From the NCBI GenBank assembly GCA_013138965.1, contig WTBT01000017.1, positions 62,001-126,000 on the forward strand: a DNA stretch of 64,000 bases. Reading direction: 5' to 3'. Position 1 is the first letter of the stretch. Each line of letters starts with the position of its first letter. The notes below the pieces were generated by a model. It did no database searches. It saw only the letters and a program-made list of their open reading frames with translations, and had not been told where the DNA came from. This DNA comes from Candidatus Aegiribacteria sp. (GTDB lineage: Bacteria > Fermentibacterota > Fermentibacteria > Fermentibacterales > JCC-6). The position numbers and the translations under genes were made by a program. This document shows, piece by piece, positions 28,584 through 37,014 of the stretch.

Positions 28584-29270
28584 TCAGGATCGCAGGATGC
28601 CATCATCCAGTGTGAGGCATCTGTGAGCCCTCCCGGCAAGTTCAGTACTATGGGTCGCAATAATGAAAGCCTGGTTTCTTCTTTCCGCAAGTTCGAACAT
28701 AAGATCTTCCACGATACTGCTGTTGGCGGAATCAAGGTTTCCAGTCGGTTCGTCAGCCAGCACGACAGAAGGTGAAAGTATCAATGCTCTGGCCACTGCA
28801 GCCCTCTGTCGCTCCCCTCCGGAAGATTCCGAAGGGAAGTGCTTGCCCCTGTCGGACAGGCCGACTTCCTTCAGGAGTTCCGCTGCCGAATGAAGGGCAT
28901 CCTTCCTTGAGTTTCCAGCCAGCATTGACGGCATCGCCACATTCTCCATCAGTGTGAACTCATCCAGCAGATGATGAAACTGAAATATGAACCCCAGTTC
29001 ACTGTTCCTGATTCTTGCCCTTCTGGATTCAGTCACTGACCATACATCCATGGAGCCGACGGATACGGTACCTCTATCAGGCGGGTCAAGAACTCCGCAA
29101 ACGTGCAGAATAGTGCTTTTGCCTGAACCGCTCGGCCCAACGATCGATACGACTTCTCCGGCCGATATTTCGATGCAGGCTCCTCTGATTATCGAAAGAT
29201 AAGTAGCGCCGTTTCCGTATGACTTCCATATATCAACTGCGGACAGAACGGGGTTGCTGTTTTTACTCAT
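28584..29270 (-). CDS. lolD: LolD-type ABC transporter ATPase
   Basis: ATPase of the lipoprotein-release system that extracts lipoproteins from the inner membrane for transport to the outer membrane. The 228 residues carry the Walker A GPSGSGKST (about 40), Q-loop FIFQFHHLLDEFT, signature SSGGERQRAAVARAL, Walker B VVLADEPTGNLD and switch histidine IIATHS. It overlaps the permease gene by 8 bases. The MacB/LolD family also includes antibiotic and cell-division transporters, so the assignment leans on the LolC/E-like partner. The 102 bases to clpC (28482-28583) show no gene. Confidence 0.85.
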   Translation of the reverse strand: MSKNSNPVLSAVDIWKSYGNGATYLSIIRGACIEISAGEVVSIVGPSGSGKSTILHVCGVLDPPDRGTVSVGSMDVWSVTESRRARIRNSELGFIFQFHHLLDEFTLMENVAMPSMLAGNSRKDALHSAAELLKEVGLSDRGKHFPSESSGGERQRAAVARALILSPSVVLADEPTGNLDSANSSIVEDLMFELAERRNQAFIIATHSTELAGRAHRCLTLDDGILRS

Positions 29271-30519
29271 ATCTTACCGCCTCTGACGGTGATACTTTAA
29301 TTGCATGCAGAGCGGGGAATAAAGAGGCAATAAAGCATGCAGCGACGGTTGCGAACCCTATACTCAATATAAGCAGCGGCTGTAATTGCCCCGGAAGCAC
29401 ATCAATCCAGTAAACACTGCTTTCAAGCCTTATCGGGAAGAAGTTGTTTATCAGGGTAATAGCAACCACAGCAAAGATACTTCCCGCCAGTGCGCCGCTC
29501 AGGCCGATAATACCACCCTGCATCAATCCTGTGGATATTATCATTTCAGGAGACGCTCCCATTGACCTTAACACCCCGGTGTCCCTTCTGTGCTCAATAG
29601 CGATCATGTTAAGAGCGCTGAGAAGATTCAGCATAGCCACAACACTTATCAGCGCCAGTACGATGGTCATTCCCAACTTTTCAAGTCCCAGGGCCGCAAA
29701 AAGATTTCGATGAGTCGAGATGAAAGCGCTGCAGACCATGTATTCGCTTTCTCCCGCAATATAGGATTCTCTCAGTGTGGCGGACATGCTCTCGGCTTCA
29801 CTTACCGGATCCGCTTCCTGCGATAGGCCTACACTAAGCGAGGTTGCCGAAACCGGATCTCTGAAGAGAAGAGAAGCGGTTGTCAGATCTGTAATTATTA
29901 CTGCTGAATTGTACTCGTCAATTCCGAAATCCGTTACGGCGCTTACAGAAACAGAAACAATCGTATCAACAAGCAGCCTGCCCATAGCTGAAAACTGCGT
30001 GGCATCGGTAGAAGCAAGCCTGATGGTATCTCCCCGCGAGACACCGAGCCTTTCGGAAAGCGCTGTACCCAGAACAGCAACAGCGCCCTGTCCGGATATG
30101 TTAAGGTTACTCAGTCTCTCTCCGGATACCAGGGAGGGTTCAACATCCCAGTCCACTCCCCTTACGCGAACTCCGGCAACGTCTCCGCTGTTTCCGGCGG
30201 CAACTGCAGTTTTCTCAAGCACAGGTGAAATGAATGTGATATTCTCCGACATCGCGGCCAGGTTTGCAGCAAAGCGAATATCGTCCGGCTCAAGCGGGAA
30301 TCCGCCGGGAATCCTTACCTCCATCGGGGGATGAATGGAGGACAGCTGTTTCAGTATGGATGTCGAAAATCCGTCCATGAAAGAATTCAGTATTACGAGC
30401 GCCGCGACCCCAATGGCGATTCCAGCAATGGATAGAGAAGACACAGTTCTTACAAAACCCGAATTAGACCTGCTGAATATCTGTCGCATCGCAATACGGA
30501 TAACCAGCGAAAACTTCAC
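29263..30519 (-). CDS. lolC: LolC/LolE-family lipoprotein-release permease
   Basis: Membrane subunit of the LolCDE-type transporter, 418 residues. The N-terminus VIRIAMRQIFSRSNSGFVRT precedes the first membrane helix (SIAGIAIGVAALVILNSFMD). A periplasmic MacB-like domain follows (about 50-265), with SGERLSNLNISGQGAVAVLG, then three helices from about 280, ending in IKVSPSEAVRYE, the usual tail of the family. A single gene replaces the LolC/LolE pair, so the working complex is probably a homodimer with LolD, as in other bacteria with one copy. It shares one base with the lysS stop. Confidence 0.87.
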   Translation of the reverse strand: MKFSLVIRIAMRQIFSRSNSGFVRTVSSLSIAGIAIGVAALVILNSFMDGFSTSILKQLSSIHPPMEVRIPGGFPLEPDDIRFAANLAAMSENITFISPVLEKTAVAAGNSGDVAGVRVRGVDWDVEPSLVSGERLSNLNISGQGAVAVLGTALSERLGVSRGDTIRLASTDATQFSAMGRLLVDTIVSVSVSAVTDFGIDEYNSAVIITDLTTASLLFRDPVSATSLSVGLSQEADPVSEAESMSATLRESYIAGESEYMVCSAFISTHRNLFAALGLEKLGMTIVLALISVVAMLNLLSALNMIAIEHRRDTGVLRSMGASPEMIISTGLMQGGIIGLSGALAGSIFAVVAITLINNFFPIRLESSVYWIDVLPGQLQPLLILSIGFATVAACFIASLFPALHAIKVSPSEAVRYE

Positions 30520-31979
30520 TAATCGTTCCGTCTTAAATGCGGGAAAAGGATGGTATCCCTTATTTTTCCCGTATCCGTCAATATCATCACAAGCCGGTCA
30601 ATGCCTATCCCCATACCACCCGTAGGCGGTATGCCGGTTTCAAGAGCGTACAGGAAATCCTCATCAAGCTCGCCTTTCCTGTGTAAGCCGGCTTCGGCCT
30701 GTTCCTTCAGAATTCTCCTCTGAAGCATGGGGTCGTTCTGCTCGCTGAAAGCGTTGGCAAGTTCAAGCCCTGCAAAAAATACTTCGAACCTCTCGGTCAC
30801 ACCCGGACTGTCCGCCTTACGCTTCGCAAGCGGAGAAAGCTCTTCAGGATAATCGATCACGAAGGTCGGCTGCTGGATCCTGTGGGCAACGTAATGATCA
30901 AAGAGTTTGTCAAGCATTGTAATACGATCATTCGCCTTGGTGATTATACCCTTGTCTTCCATAAGTTTCCCTAGATCCTCCGGATCCCAGGAGAAAAGAT
31001 CCTCACCGCTTGCGTCCCGAAGAGAATCCATGAAACCAATCCTCCTGAACGGAGGAGTCAGATCGAACTCGGTTCCCCGGTACACAATACTGTCACTGTG
31101 ACCGGCAGCATCGGCTGCAGCGCGGATCATATCCTCGAATCTTTCCATCATTACATTGTAATCCGCATAGGCTTCGTACAATTCAAGCTGAGTGAACTCG
31201 GGGCTGTGTGTCCTGTCCACTCCCTCATTCCTGAAATCCTTTCCCAGTTCGTACACCCTGTCTATCCCGCCGGCTATAAGCCGTTTGAGGTACAGCTCAG
31301 TGGCTATCCTGAGATAGAACTGCTGCTTCATGCTTCCGTACATGGTTTCAAAGGGTTCTGCCGCCGCGCCTCCGTACAATGGCTGAAGTACAGGTGTTTC
31401 AACTTCCAGAAATCCGTTGGAATCAAGGTATGACCTCAGAGCGGATATGATTCTGCTCCGGGTTACGAATCTGTCAAGTGAATCAGGGTTCACCTGAAGG
31501 TCCACGCACCTGTGACGATAGAGAAAGTCCCTGTCGGTAACTTCATCATGTGCCACGCCACTGGCATCCACTTTGACAACCGGGAGCTGCCTCAGACTTT
31601 TACAGAGCAGATCCAGTTCCTCACATCTGAGAGTAAGCTCTCCCATCCTGGTGGTAAAGACGGATCCCTTCACCTGAACGATATCACCAAGATCGAGAAG
31701 CCCCAGCATAGACCAGTCGCTGTCGCTCAGTATCTTTTTGCCGAAGTACAGCTGGATCGATCCTGTTCCATCCCGCATGTCCGCAAATACCGTCTTTCCA
31801 TGCTCCCGTTTGCCGGTAAGCCTTCCCGAGGCAATTACGCTGTCTTCGGTTTCGCCCGCATCCCTTATCCTGGTAATCTGCTCCGATTCAAGGCATCCTG
31901 CGGGGTAAGGATCAATACCAAGCTCTTCCTTAAAATGAAGGAGTTTTTCCTCTCTTACCGAGTTCCTGTCATCACTCAT
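30519..31979 (-). CDS. lysS: lysyl-tRNA synthetase, class II
   Basis: Charges tRNA-Lys. The 486 residues show the N-terminal OB-fold anticodon domain (about 45-145, with RLTGKREHGKTVFADMRDGT) and the class II catalytic core: motif 1 around FLEVETPVLQPLYGG, motif 2 FRNEGVDRTHSPEFTQLE and motif 3 GGMGIGIDRLVMILTD. It is flanked by prfB (8-base overlap) and lolC (1 base), the prfB-lysS order being common. Confidence 0.96.
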   Translation of the reverse strand: MSDDRNSVREEKLLHFKEELGIDPYPAGCLESEQITRIRDAGETEDSVIASGRLTGKREHGKTVFADMRDGTGSIQLYFGKKILSDSDWSMLGLLDLGDIVQVKGSVFTTRMGELTLRCEELDLLCKSLRQLPVVKVDASGVAHDEVTDRDFLYRHRCVDLQVNPDSLDRFVTRSRIISALRSYLDSNGFLEVETPVLQPLYGGAAAEPFETMYGSMKQQFYLRIATELYLKRLIAGGIDRVYELGKDFRNEGVDRTHSPEFTQLELYEAYADYNVMMERFEDMIRAAADAAGHSDSIVYRGTEFDLTPPFRRIGFMDSLRDASGEDLFSWDPEDLGKLMEDKGIITKANDRITMLDKLFDHYVAHRIQQPTFVIDYPEELSPLAKRKADSPGVTERFEVFFAGLELANAFSEQNDPMLQRRILKEQAEAGLHRKGELDEDFLYALETGIPPTGGMGIGIDRLVMILTDTGKIRDTILFPHLRRND

Positions 31980-33082
31980 TCTTACTGCTCTTTCTCAGAT
32001 ATTCCTCAATGAATTCCTGGATTTCGCCGGAAAGGAAATCATCAATACTGGACGTTTCAATTCCGGTTCGGTGATCCTTTACCATTCTGTAAGGATGCAT
32101 GACGTAGGATCTTATCTGATTACCCCACGATACATCCTTCTTCGTTTTCTCCAGCTTGGCTTTCTCCTCCCGCCTCTTCTCCTCTTCGAGCTCATACAGC
32201 CTTGCCCTCAGGATTTTCCTGGCTACCTCCCTGTTCCTGAACTGTGACCGCTGATTCTGGCATGTAACCGCGATTCCGGTTGGAATATGAGTCATTCTCA
32301 CAGCTGAATCTGTTTTATTAACATGCTGACCGCCTGCCCCGCTGGCTCTGAAAGTATCTACCCTGATATCATCATCGTTTAATTCAATTTCTATTTCATC
32401 CTCTATGTCAGGCAGCGGAGAGATCGAAGCAAAACTTGTATGACGCCTGTGGTTCTGGTCGAAGGGTGATTTCCTGACAAGGCGATGAATACCGGCCTCG
32501 GCCCTTAAGTACCCGTAAGCCCATGGACCTTTAACTGTCAGGGTGGCTTCTCTGATGCCGCCCTCCGTACCACCTTCACTTAAGCTGAGTATTTCAACAT
32601 CAAAATTCTGTTTTTCAGCCCAGTAAATGTACATCCTCATCAGCATTTCAGCCCAGTCCTGGCTGTCCTGTCCCCCGGCACCGGAACGGATTGTGAGTAT
32701 TGCATCGTTCCTGTCATGCGGACCTGAAAGCATCTGTATGAATTCCAGCCTGTCAAGCTTCCCGTCAATTGCGGAGAGATTGTCCGCGCTCTCATTCAGA
32801 AGCTCTTCATCGGAATCGCTTTCAAGCAGCTCTATAGCGATGTTCACGTTATCGAGCTTACTTTCCAATACGCGAATGGGATCAAGCCATCCCTGAACCT
32901 GTTTGTTCTCCTCAATGGTCTTCATAGCGCTATCCCTGCTGTCCCAGAAACCCGGTTCAGCCATCACCTTGTTGAGTTTCCTCTCATTCTCTACAAGTTT
33001 GGCGAAGTCAAAGACCCTCCTTTAGTCTTGCAAGCCTGTCGGATGTCCCTGAATAGCCTTTTCGTATCTCTTCAAGATTCAC
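31972..33082 (-). CDS. prfB: peptide chain release factor 2, expressed by +1 programmed frameshift
   Basis: Ends translation at UGA and UAA. The first reading frame starts at a GTG at 33082 (with AAGGTGAG upstream) and reads 24 codons ending LARLKEGL, then TGA at 33008-33010. A +1 shift there opens the second frame (DFAKLVENERKLNKVMAEPG), which runs to 31972, about 369 residues in all, close to the usual 365. The recognition motif RKSPFDQNHRR and the catalytic GAGGQHVNKTDSAV are both intact. This is the well-known autoregulation: low RF2 lets the ribosome slip past the UGA. It heads the series of overlapping genes that follows. A plain frame-by-frame reading would show only a shortened gene. 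Confidence 0.95.
33004..33023 (-). promoter_or_regulatory. prfB +1 frameshift site
   Basis: On the minus strand the site reads AGGAGGGTCTTTGACT. The Shine-Dalgarno-like AGGAGG sits three bases before the slippery CTT, followed by the UGA stop and a C, the poor-termination context. This matches the classical RF2 frameshift signal. Confidence 0.95.
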
Positions 33083-33198
33083 AGCTTCTCACCTTTCATT
33101 TCAGTATCATCATTTATCCGCAGCCACGGGAATATAAGACTTTCCCGCATGATTCCTAAGGTTGACCCGAAGGCATCACCGAATTATTCTGGTGCCTT

Positions 33199-33359
33199 GG
33201 AGTTTGTCCGAAAAGTAGAGCATTGACATAATACACACATATTCGGCTATAATGTCAACATATTTGCGTTAAATATAGTCAATATTATCCTTGAATCTGT
33301 GAATATTCTATCTCGATTGTGAGCATTTTCCACTCTATGTCTATTCCCGGACAGACTCC
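33199..33359. repeat. copy 1 of a 161-166 bp repeat with inverted ends
   Basis: The left end GGAGTTTGTCCG and right end CGGACAGACTCC form an inverted repeat (11 of 12). The inside is alike over its length to 59946-60111: shared blocks include CACATAT, GGCTATAATG, CATTCTATCTC-like and the ends, about two thirds identical by eye. It codes for no protein. Size, inverted ends and lack of a gene fit a MITE-like element. The 289 bases from prfB to the antiporter hold little else besides a possible hairpin (33171-33197). Confidence 0.7.
33223..33253 (+). promoter_or_regulatory. promoter-like boxes inside repeat copy 1
   Basis: Perfect TTGACA at 33223-33228 and perfect TATAAT at 33248-33253, separated by 19 bases, two more than ideal. 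They point to the antiporter gene starting 120 bases downstream. In the second repeat copy the -10 box is kept but the -35 position reads TCGGCA. Confidence 0.45.
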
Positions 33360-33374
33360 AGTTTTGGAGGTTTG

Positions 33375-34607
33375 ATGTTTTCAGATATATCAGGTTATCT
33401 GCTGGAACTGCGGGAAGTTTTCAGCCATCATATCGTATTCGGAGTAGGTATTCTTCTCATGGGGAGTTATTTCATGGGAAGACTTGCCGAGAAAGCGCGG
33501 CTTCCGGCCATCACCGGTTTTATACTCGCCGGCCTTCTTCTGGGCCCTTCATGCATTGGCCTTGTTCATGAAGACCTTGATGAGACCCTTGCCACGATAA
33601 CCGAGGTCGCCCTGGCCCTTATCGCCCTGGTGATCGGAAGTGAATTCAGCCTGAAAAAACTCCGATCCATCGGCAGGCCGGTGGTCATAATTACTCTTTT
33701 CCAGCTTTTCGGCGCTTTTACACTTGTCACAGCGGGTCTGGTCATTGCGGGAATGAGGCTGGAATTCGCGGCAATTCTTGGAGCTATCGCATCGGCAACA
33801 GCGCCTGCGGCGACAGTTGCGATTATCAGGGAACTCAAGGCCAGGGGACCATTTGTTGATTACCTCTATGGAGTAGTGGCTCTCGATGACGCGGGATGTA
33901 TACTTCTTTTCGCGACGATAACGGCTATTGCGGGTAATTCCCTCGGTTCAGCCGCCGGTCTTGCGCATTCGGTTTTCCATGCTTTCATTGAAATCATCTC
34001 ATCTCTTGTACTCGGAGCCATAGCAGGATTGCTCCTGCATCTGTTGACCCGAAAAAGAAAAAGAGTCAACGAAATCCTCATAATATCACTGGGAGTGATT
34101 CTCATTCTTTCCGCGATCTCGAACAGTTTCCATCTCAGCGCGCTTCTTGCCAGTATGGCCGCAGGTGCTGTCCTGGCGAATCTGTCAAGGAAAACCCTCC
34201 GGATCGTGAATACCCTTGATTTGATCTCTCCTCCCCTGTATGCAGCTTTTTTTGCGATTGCCGGTACAGAACTGAATATGGCCGTCCTGACCTCGCCTCA
34301 TATCCTGCTGATGGGTGGAATCTATGTTCTTGCCAGGGCTGCCGGGAAGCTTATAGGGGTGCATATCGGAGCAGCCGCAGCTCACTCTGACCCTCTGATA
34401 AGAAAGTATCTTGGTTATGGAATGCTCCCACAGGCCGGTGTAGCCATAGGCCTTGTTCTGTTTCTTGATACGATGCCCTATTTTGCAGTAAATCATGAGA
34501 TCACAACCACCCTGATAAACATTGTGCTGTTCTCAGTACTTTTTAATGAACTTACCGGGCCGCCGCTTTCGAGGTACGCTGTATTGCACGGCGCCAAACT
34601 GGAGTAA
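33375..34607 (+). CDS. CPA2 (Kef-type) cation/proton antiporter
   Basis: A 410-residue membrane protein with about 12 hydrophobic segments and no soluble C-terminal domain. The ATG at 33375 lies behind GGAGG. The family patterns are ITGFILAGLLLGPSCIGLVH (about 45), IGSEFSLKKLRSIGRP, and the ion-binding segment AAILGAIASATAPAATVAII (about 135-155). The residue at the usual second-aspartate position, VVALDDAGCILLF (about 170), is conserved. It should exchange Na+ or K+ for H+. It lies 3 bases before an EIIA-PII-like gene, which may regulate it. Confidence 0.88.
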   Translation: MFSDISGYLLELREVFSHHIVFGVGILLMGSYFMGRLAEKARLPAITGFILAGLLLGPSCIGLVHEDLDETLATITEVALALIALVIGSEFSLKKLRSIGRPVVIITLFQLFGAFTLVTAGLVIAGMRLEFAAILGAIASATAPAATVAIIRELKARGPFVDYLYGVVALDDAGCILLFATITAIAGNSLGSAAGLAHSVFHAFIEIISSLVLGAIAGLLLHLLTRKRKRVNEILIISLGVILILSAISNSFHLSALLASMAAGAVLANLSRKTLRIVNTLDLISPPLYAAFFAIAGTELNMAVLTSPHILLMGGIYVLARAAGKLIGVHIGAAAAHSDPLIRKYLGYGMLPQAGVAIGLVLFLDTMPYFAVNHEITTTLINIVLFSVLFNELTGPPLSRYAVLHGAKLE

Positions 34608-34610
34608 ACA

Positions 34611-35441
34611 ATGGATATTTCAAAATACCTGCCGCTGGAATCCTGCACGATCGATCTTGCGGGAAAAACAAAAGAAGAAGTTATCAATAGCCTTACAGGG
34701 CTTCTCGCAGCATCCCCGAACGCTGTGGGAACCGATCCGGAGGAGATCGAGCGGGGCCTTCTGGAAAGAGAAAAAATGGGGTCTACAGGTTTCGGCAAAG
34801 GAATCGCTATTCCACACTGCAAAGTTGATGGCATGAAGGATTTCGCGCTTGCCCTGGGTATTTCAACCAGAGGTGTGGCATTCGACGCCATGGACAACAG
34901 AAGTGTGCATGTATTCTGCGCTATTGTAGGCCCGCCTGAAGAGCCGGAGATGCATCTGAGGCTGCTTGCGGCGGCCAGCAGAGTACTTGGCGCCGGTAAA
35001 TCCAGATATGAGATGTTAAGCAGCTCGACCTCGTACGCCCTCAGTGAAGCCTTCCTGTATCACGCTGCTCCGGCAACTGCCCTTGATTCCAGCAAGGACA
35101 GAACCTTTAACAGGCTCCTGATGGTTGTCGTTCAGGAGGAGGAAGTCTATAACGATATAATTGAGCTCTTTCTGGAAATGGGCCTTCCCGGAGCCATCAC
35201 TCATGAAGGAGACATGATGGGGCAGATCCTTTCGGGAGCGCCTGTTTTCGCGGGATTCCTTGATGTACTCGGCAGTTCCCAGCTTGAGCCCAGAACTATT
35301 CTCGCGCTCGTTCCGGGTGATACCCTTGACGAAATAATAACTTCGATCGAGGAGATCACCGGAGATTTGGATAATCATCGGGGAGCCTGCATTATTGTGC
35401 TTTCGCCTGACGTTGTAAGAGGATCGCTTGAAACTGTGTAA
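34611..35441 (+). CDS. PTS EIIA (nitrogen/fructose type) fused to a PII-like domain
   Basis: A 276-residue soluble protein with two parts. Residues 1-148 are an EIIA domain of the fructose/nitrogen type: ESCTIDLAGKTKEEVINSL, then GFGKGIAIPHCKVDGMKDFA, where the histidine of AIPH is the expected phosphorylation site. Residues 155-276 (LMVVVQEEEVYNDIIELFLE, ITHEGDMMGQILSGAPVF) have the beta-alpha-beta rhythm of PII-like regulators. It follows the antiporter by 3 bases and precedes the hydroxymethyltransferase-like gene by 31. No sugar permease is near, so a regulatory rather than sugar-uptake role is likely. The PII reading is from secondary-structure pattern only. Confidence 0.75.
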   Translation: MDISKYLPLESCTIDLAGKTKEEVINSLTGLLAASPNAVGTDPEEIERGLLEREKMGSTGFGKGIAIPHCKVDGMKDFALALGISTRGVAFDAMDNRSVHVFCAIVGPPEEPEMHLRLLAAASRVLGAGKSRYEMLSSSTSYALSEAFLYHAAPATALDSSKDRTFNRLLMVVVQEEEVYNDIIELFLEMGLPGAITHEGDMMGQILSGAPVFAGFLDVLGSSQLEPRTILALVPGDTLDEIITSIEEITGDLDNHRGACIIVLSPDVVRGSLETV

Positions 35442-35472
35442 AGCCTGTTTGAAACCAATAAGGAGCTGAATC

Positions 35473-36906
35473 ATGGCTGACTTGTCGAAAAAGATGGACA
35501 ACCTCTTCGGAAGAATCAGGGAGAATAATCTATGGAGACAGAGGAAATGCATTAATCTCATTCCATCTGAGAATACTCCCAGCCCTCTTGTTAAAATTTG
35601 CGAACTGTGCGATCCGGCCGGCAGATACGCCGAGCATAAAAGGATGAAGGGCAGGGACGTATATTTCTATCACGGAACCGATTTTATCAGAAAAATAGAG
35701 GAAGAGGCCGTAGAAGCGGTAAAGGAGTATTTCCAGTGTTCGGAAGCTGAATTACGAACCATAAGCGGACAGATGGCAAACGCGGTCATATTCGAAGGAG
35801 TGACCAAATTCGTCAACAGATCCACTCCCGACGGCACCTTCAGAAAACTGCGTGCCGTCATGAACAACGATCTGAAGCTTGGGGGGCATCTCTCCAGCCA
35901 GCCATTCGGAGCGCTTTTCAATTTCGTTGATATCGATCCTGAAACCGGCAGGGAGAACTGCGTCAACTTTCCTGTGATGGAAAGTAATCCGTACAGGATG
36001 GACGTGCCGAAGATGCTGGAAACGGTACGCCGGGTACGCCCTGAGCTTGTTATTTTCGGAAAAAGCATGTTCCTCTATCCTGAGCCGGTCAAAGAACTTG
36101 CGGATGAAGTAGCCGACTGGGAAGACAGGCCGGTTATAATGTACGACATGGCTCATGTGCTCGGAATCTACGGAGCATTCCAGGCTCCGCTGGCCGACGG
36201 TGCGGATGTGATCACAGGCTCGACTCACAAAACTTTCTTCGGGCCTCAGCGAGGAGTGATTGTCAGCAACATGGCTAAGAAGACTCCCCTGCGGAAACTC
36301 TGGCTCGATATCACGAGCAGAGCCTTCCCCGGCAGCACCAGCAATCATCATCTTGCCACCCTTCTGGGTCTTCTTGTCGCTACCACCGAGATGAACGAGT
36401 TCAAGGATGAATATCAGAACAGGGTTCTGTCAAACGCGAAAGCTTTCGCGAAACACCTCGCGGATAACGGCCTTGCGGTGGAAGGTGATCCCGCGGACGG
36501 TTATACCCATACACATCAGGTGGTGATCCGTGTGGCAGAACATGGAGAAGGCTCCCTGATCGCTGACCGTCTTCAGGAGAATAATATCATAGTTAACTAC
36601 CAGGCACTGCCGGATGACGAAACTTTCCTCTCCTCAAGCGGTATCAGAACGGGTGTTTCCGAAATGACAAGATTCGGGATGGATGAGGACGATTTCGGCC
36701 AGCTGGCGGAACTCATGGCCCGAATAATCATTTCGAGCGAAGATGTTGCCGATGAGGTGGCGGATTTCCGGAAGAAATTCACAGTAATGCGCTACACACT
36801 GCCGCTGGAAGAGAGTATTGCGCTTGCTGCAGGGGCAATGGAATCAGCATTCCCGACCGGAGACTACGCCAGGCTTTTCAGTGACAACCTGAGAAAGTTA
36901 ACATAA
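35473..36906 (+). CDS. divergent serine hydroxymethyltransferase-family enzyme
   Basis: A 477-residue PLP enzyme of the GlyA family, which swaps serine and glycine using folate. Family parts are INLIPSENTPSPLVK (compare LIASEN), GRYAEHKRMKGRDVYFYHGT, KLGGHLSSQPFG, VIMYDMAHVLG and the PLP lysine motif GSTHKTFFGPQRGV (about residue 256). It is about 50 residues longer than bacterial GlyA and lacks several of its usual folate-site motifs, so the acceptor may differ. An AAGGAG ribosome site precedes the ATG. The stop codon is two bases from the left end of the transposase element. Confidence 0.8.
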   Translation: MADLSKKMDNLFGRIRENNLWRQRKCINLIPSENTPSPLVKICELCDPAGRYAEHKRMKGRDVYFYHGTDFIRKIEEEAVEAVKEYFQCSEAELRTISGQMANAVIFEGVTKFVNRSTPDGTFRKLRAVMNNDLKLGGHLSSQPFGALFNFVDIDPETGRENCVNFPVMESNPYRMDVPKMLETVRRVRPELVIFGKSMFLYPEPVKELADEVADWEDRPVIMYDMAHVLGIYGAFQAPLADGADVITGSTHKTFFGPQRGVIVSNMAKKTPLRKLWLDITSRAFPGSTSNHHLATLLGLLVATTEMNEFKDEYQNRVLSNAKAFAKHLADNGLAVEGDPADGYTHTHQVVIRVAEHGEGSLIADRLQENNIIVNYQALPDDETFLSSSGIRTGVSEMTRFGMDEDDFGQLAELMARIIISSEDVADEVADFRKKFTVMRYTLPLEESIALAAGAMESAFPTGDYARLFSDNLRKLT

Positions 36907-36907
36907 A

Positions 36908-36952
36908 GGGCCGGGCCTCAATAGTTAGCATTATTAGCATTTGGGGTCAGGC
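36908..36952 (+). repeat. left inverted repeat of the Y1 transposon
   Basis: Forty-five bases that return inverted at 37892-37936 with one mismatch (C here, T there, at the ninth base). Confidence 0.9.
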
Positions 36953-37014
36953 CTCTCTCGGATAAATGCAGGTGACCACTTGCATCATCGGTCATTTTCG
37001 AGTACCCTATAGTT

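Noticed and set aside
31972-32967. prfB as a truncated gene or pseudogene.
   Set aside because: The upstream frame, slippery site and stop form the normal programmed frameshift of RF2.
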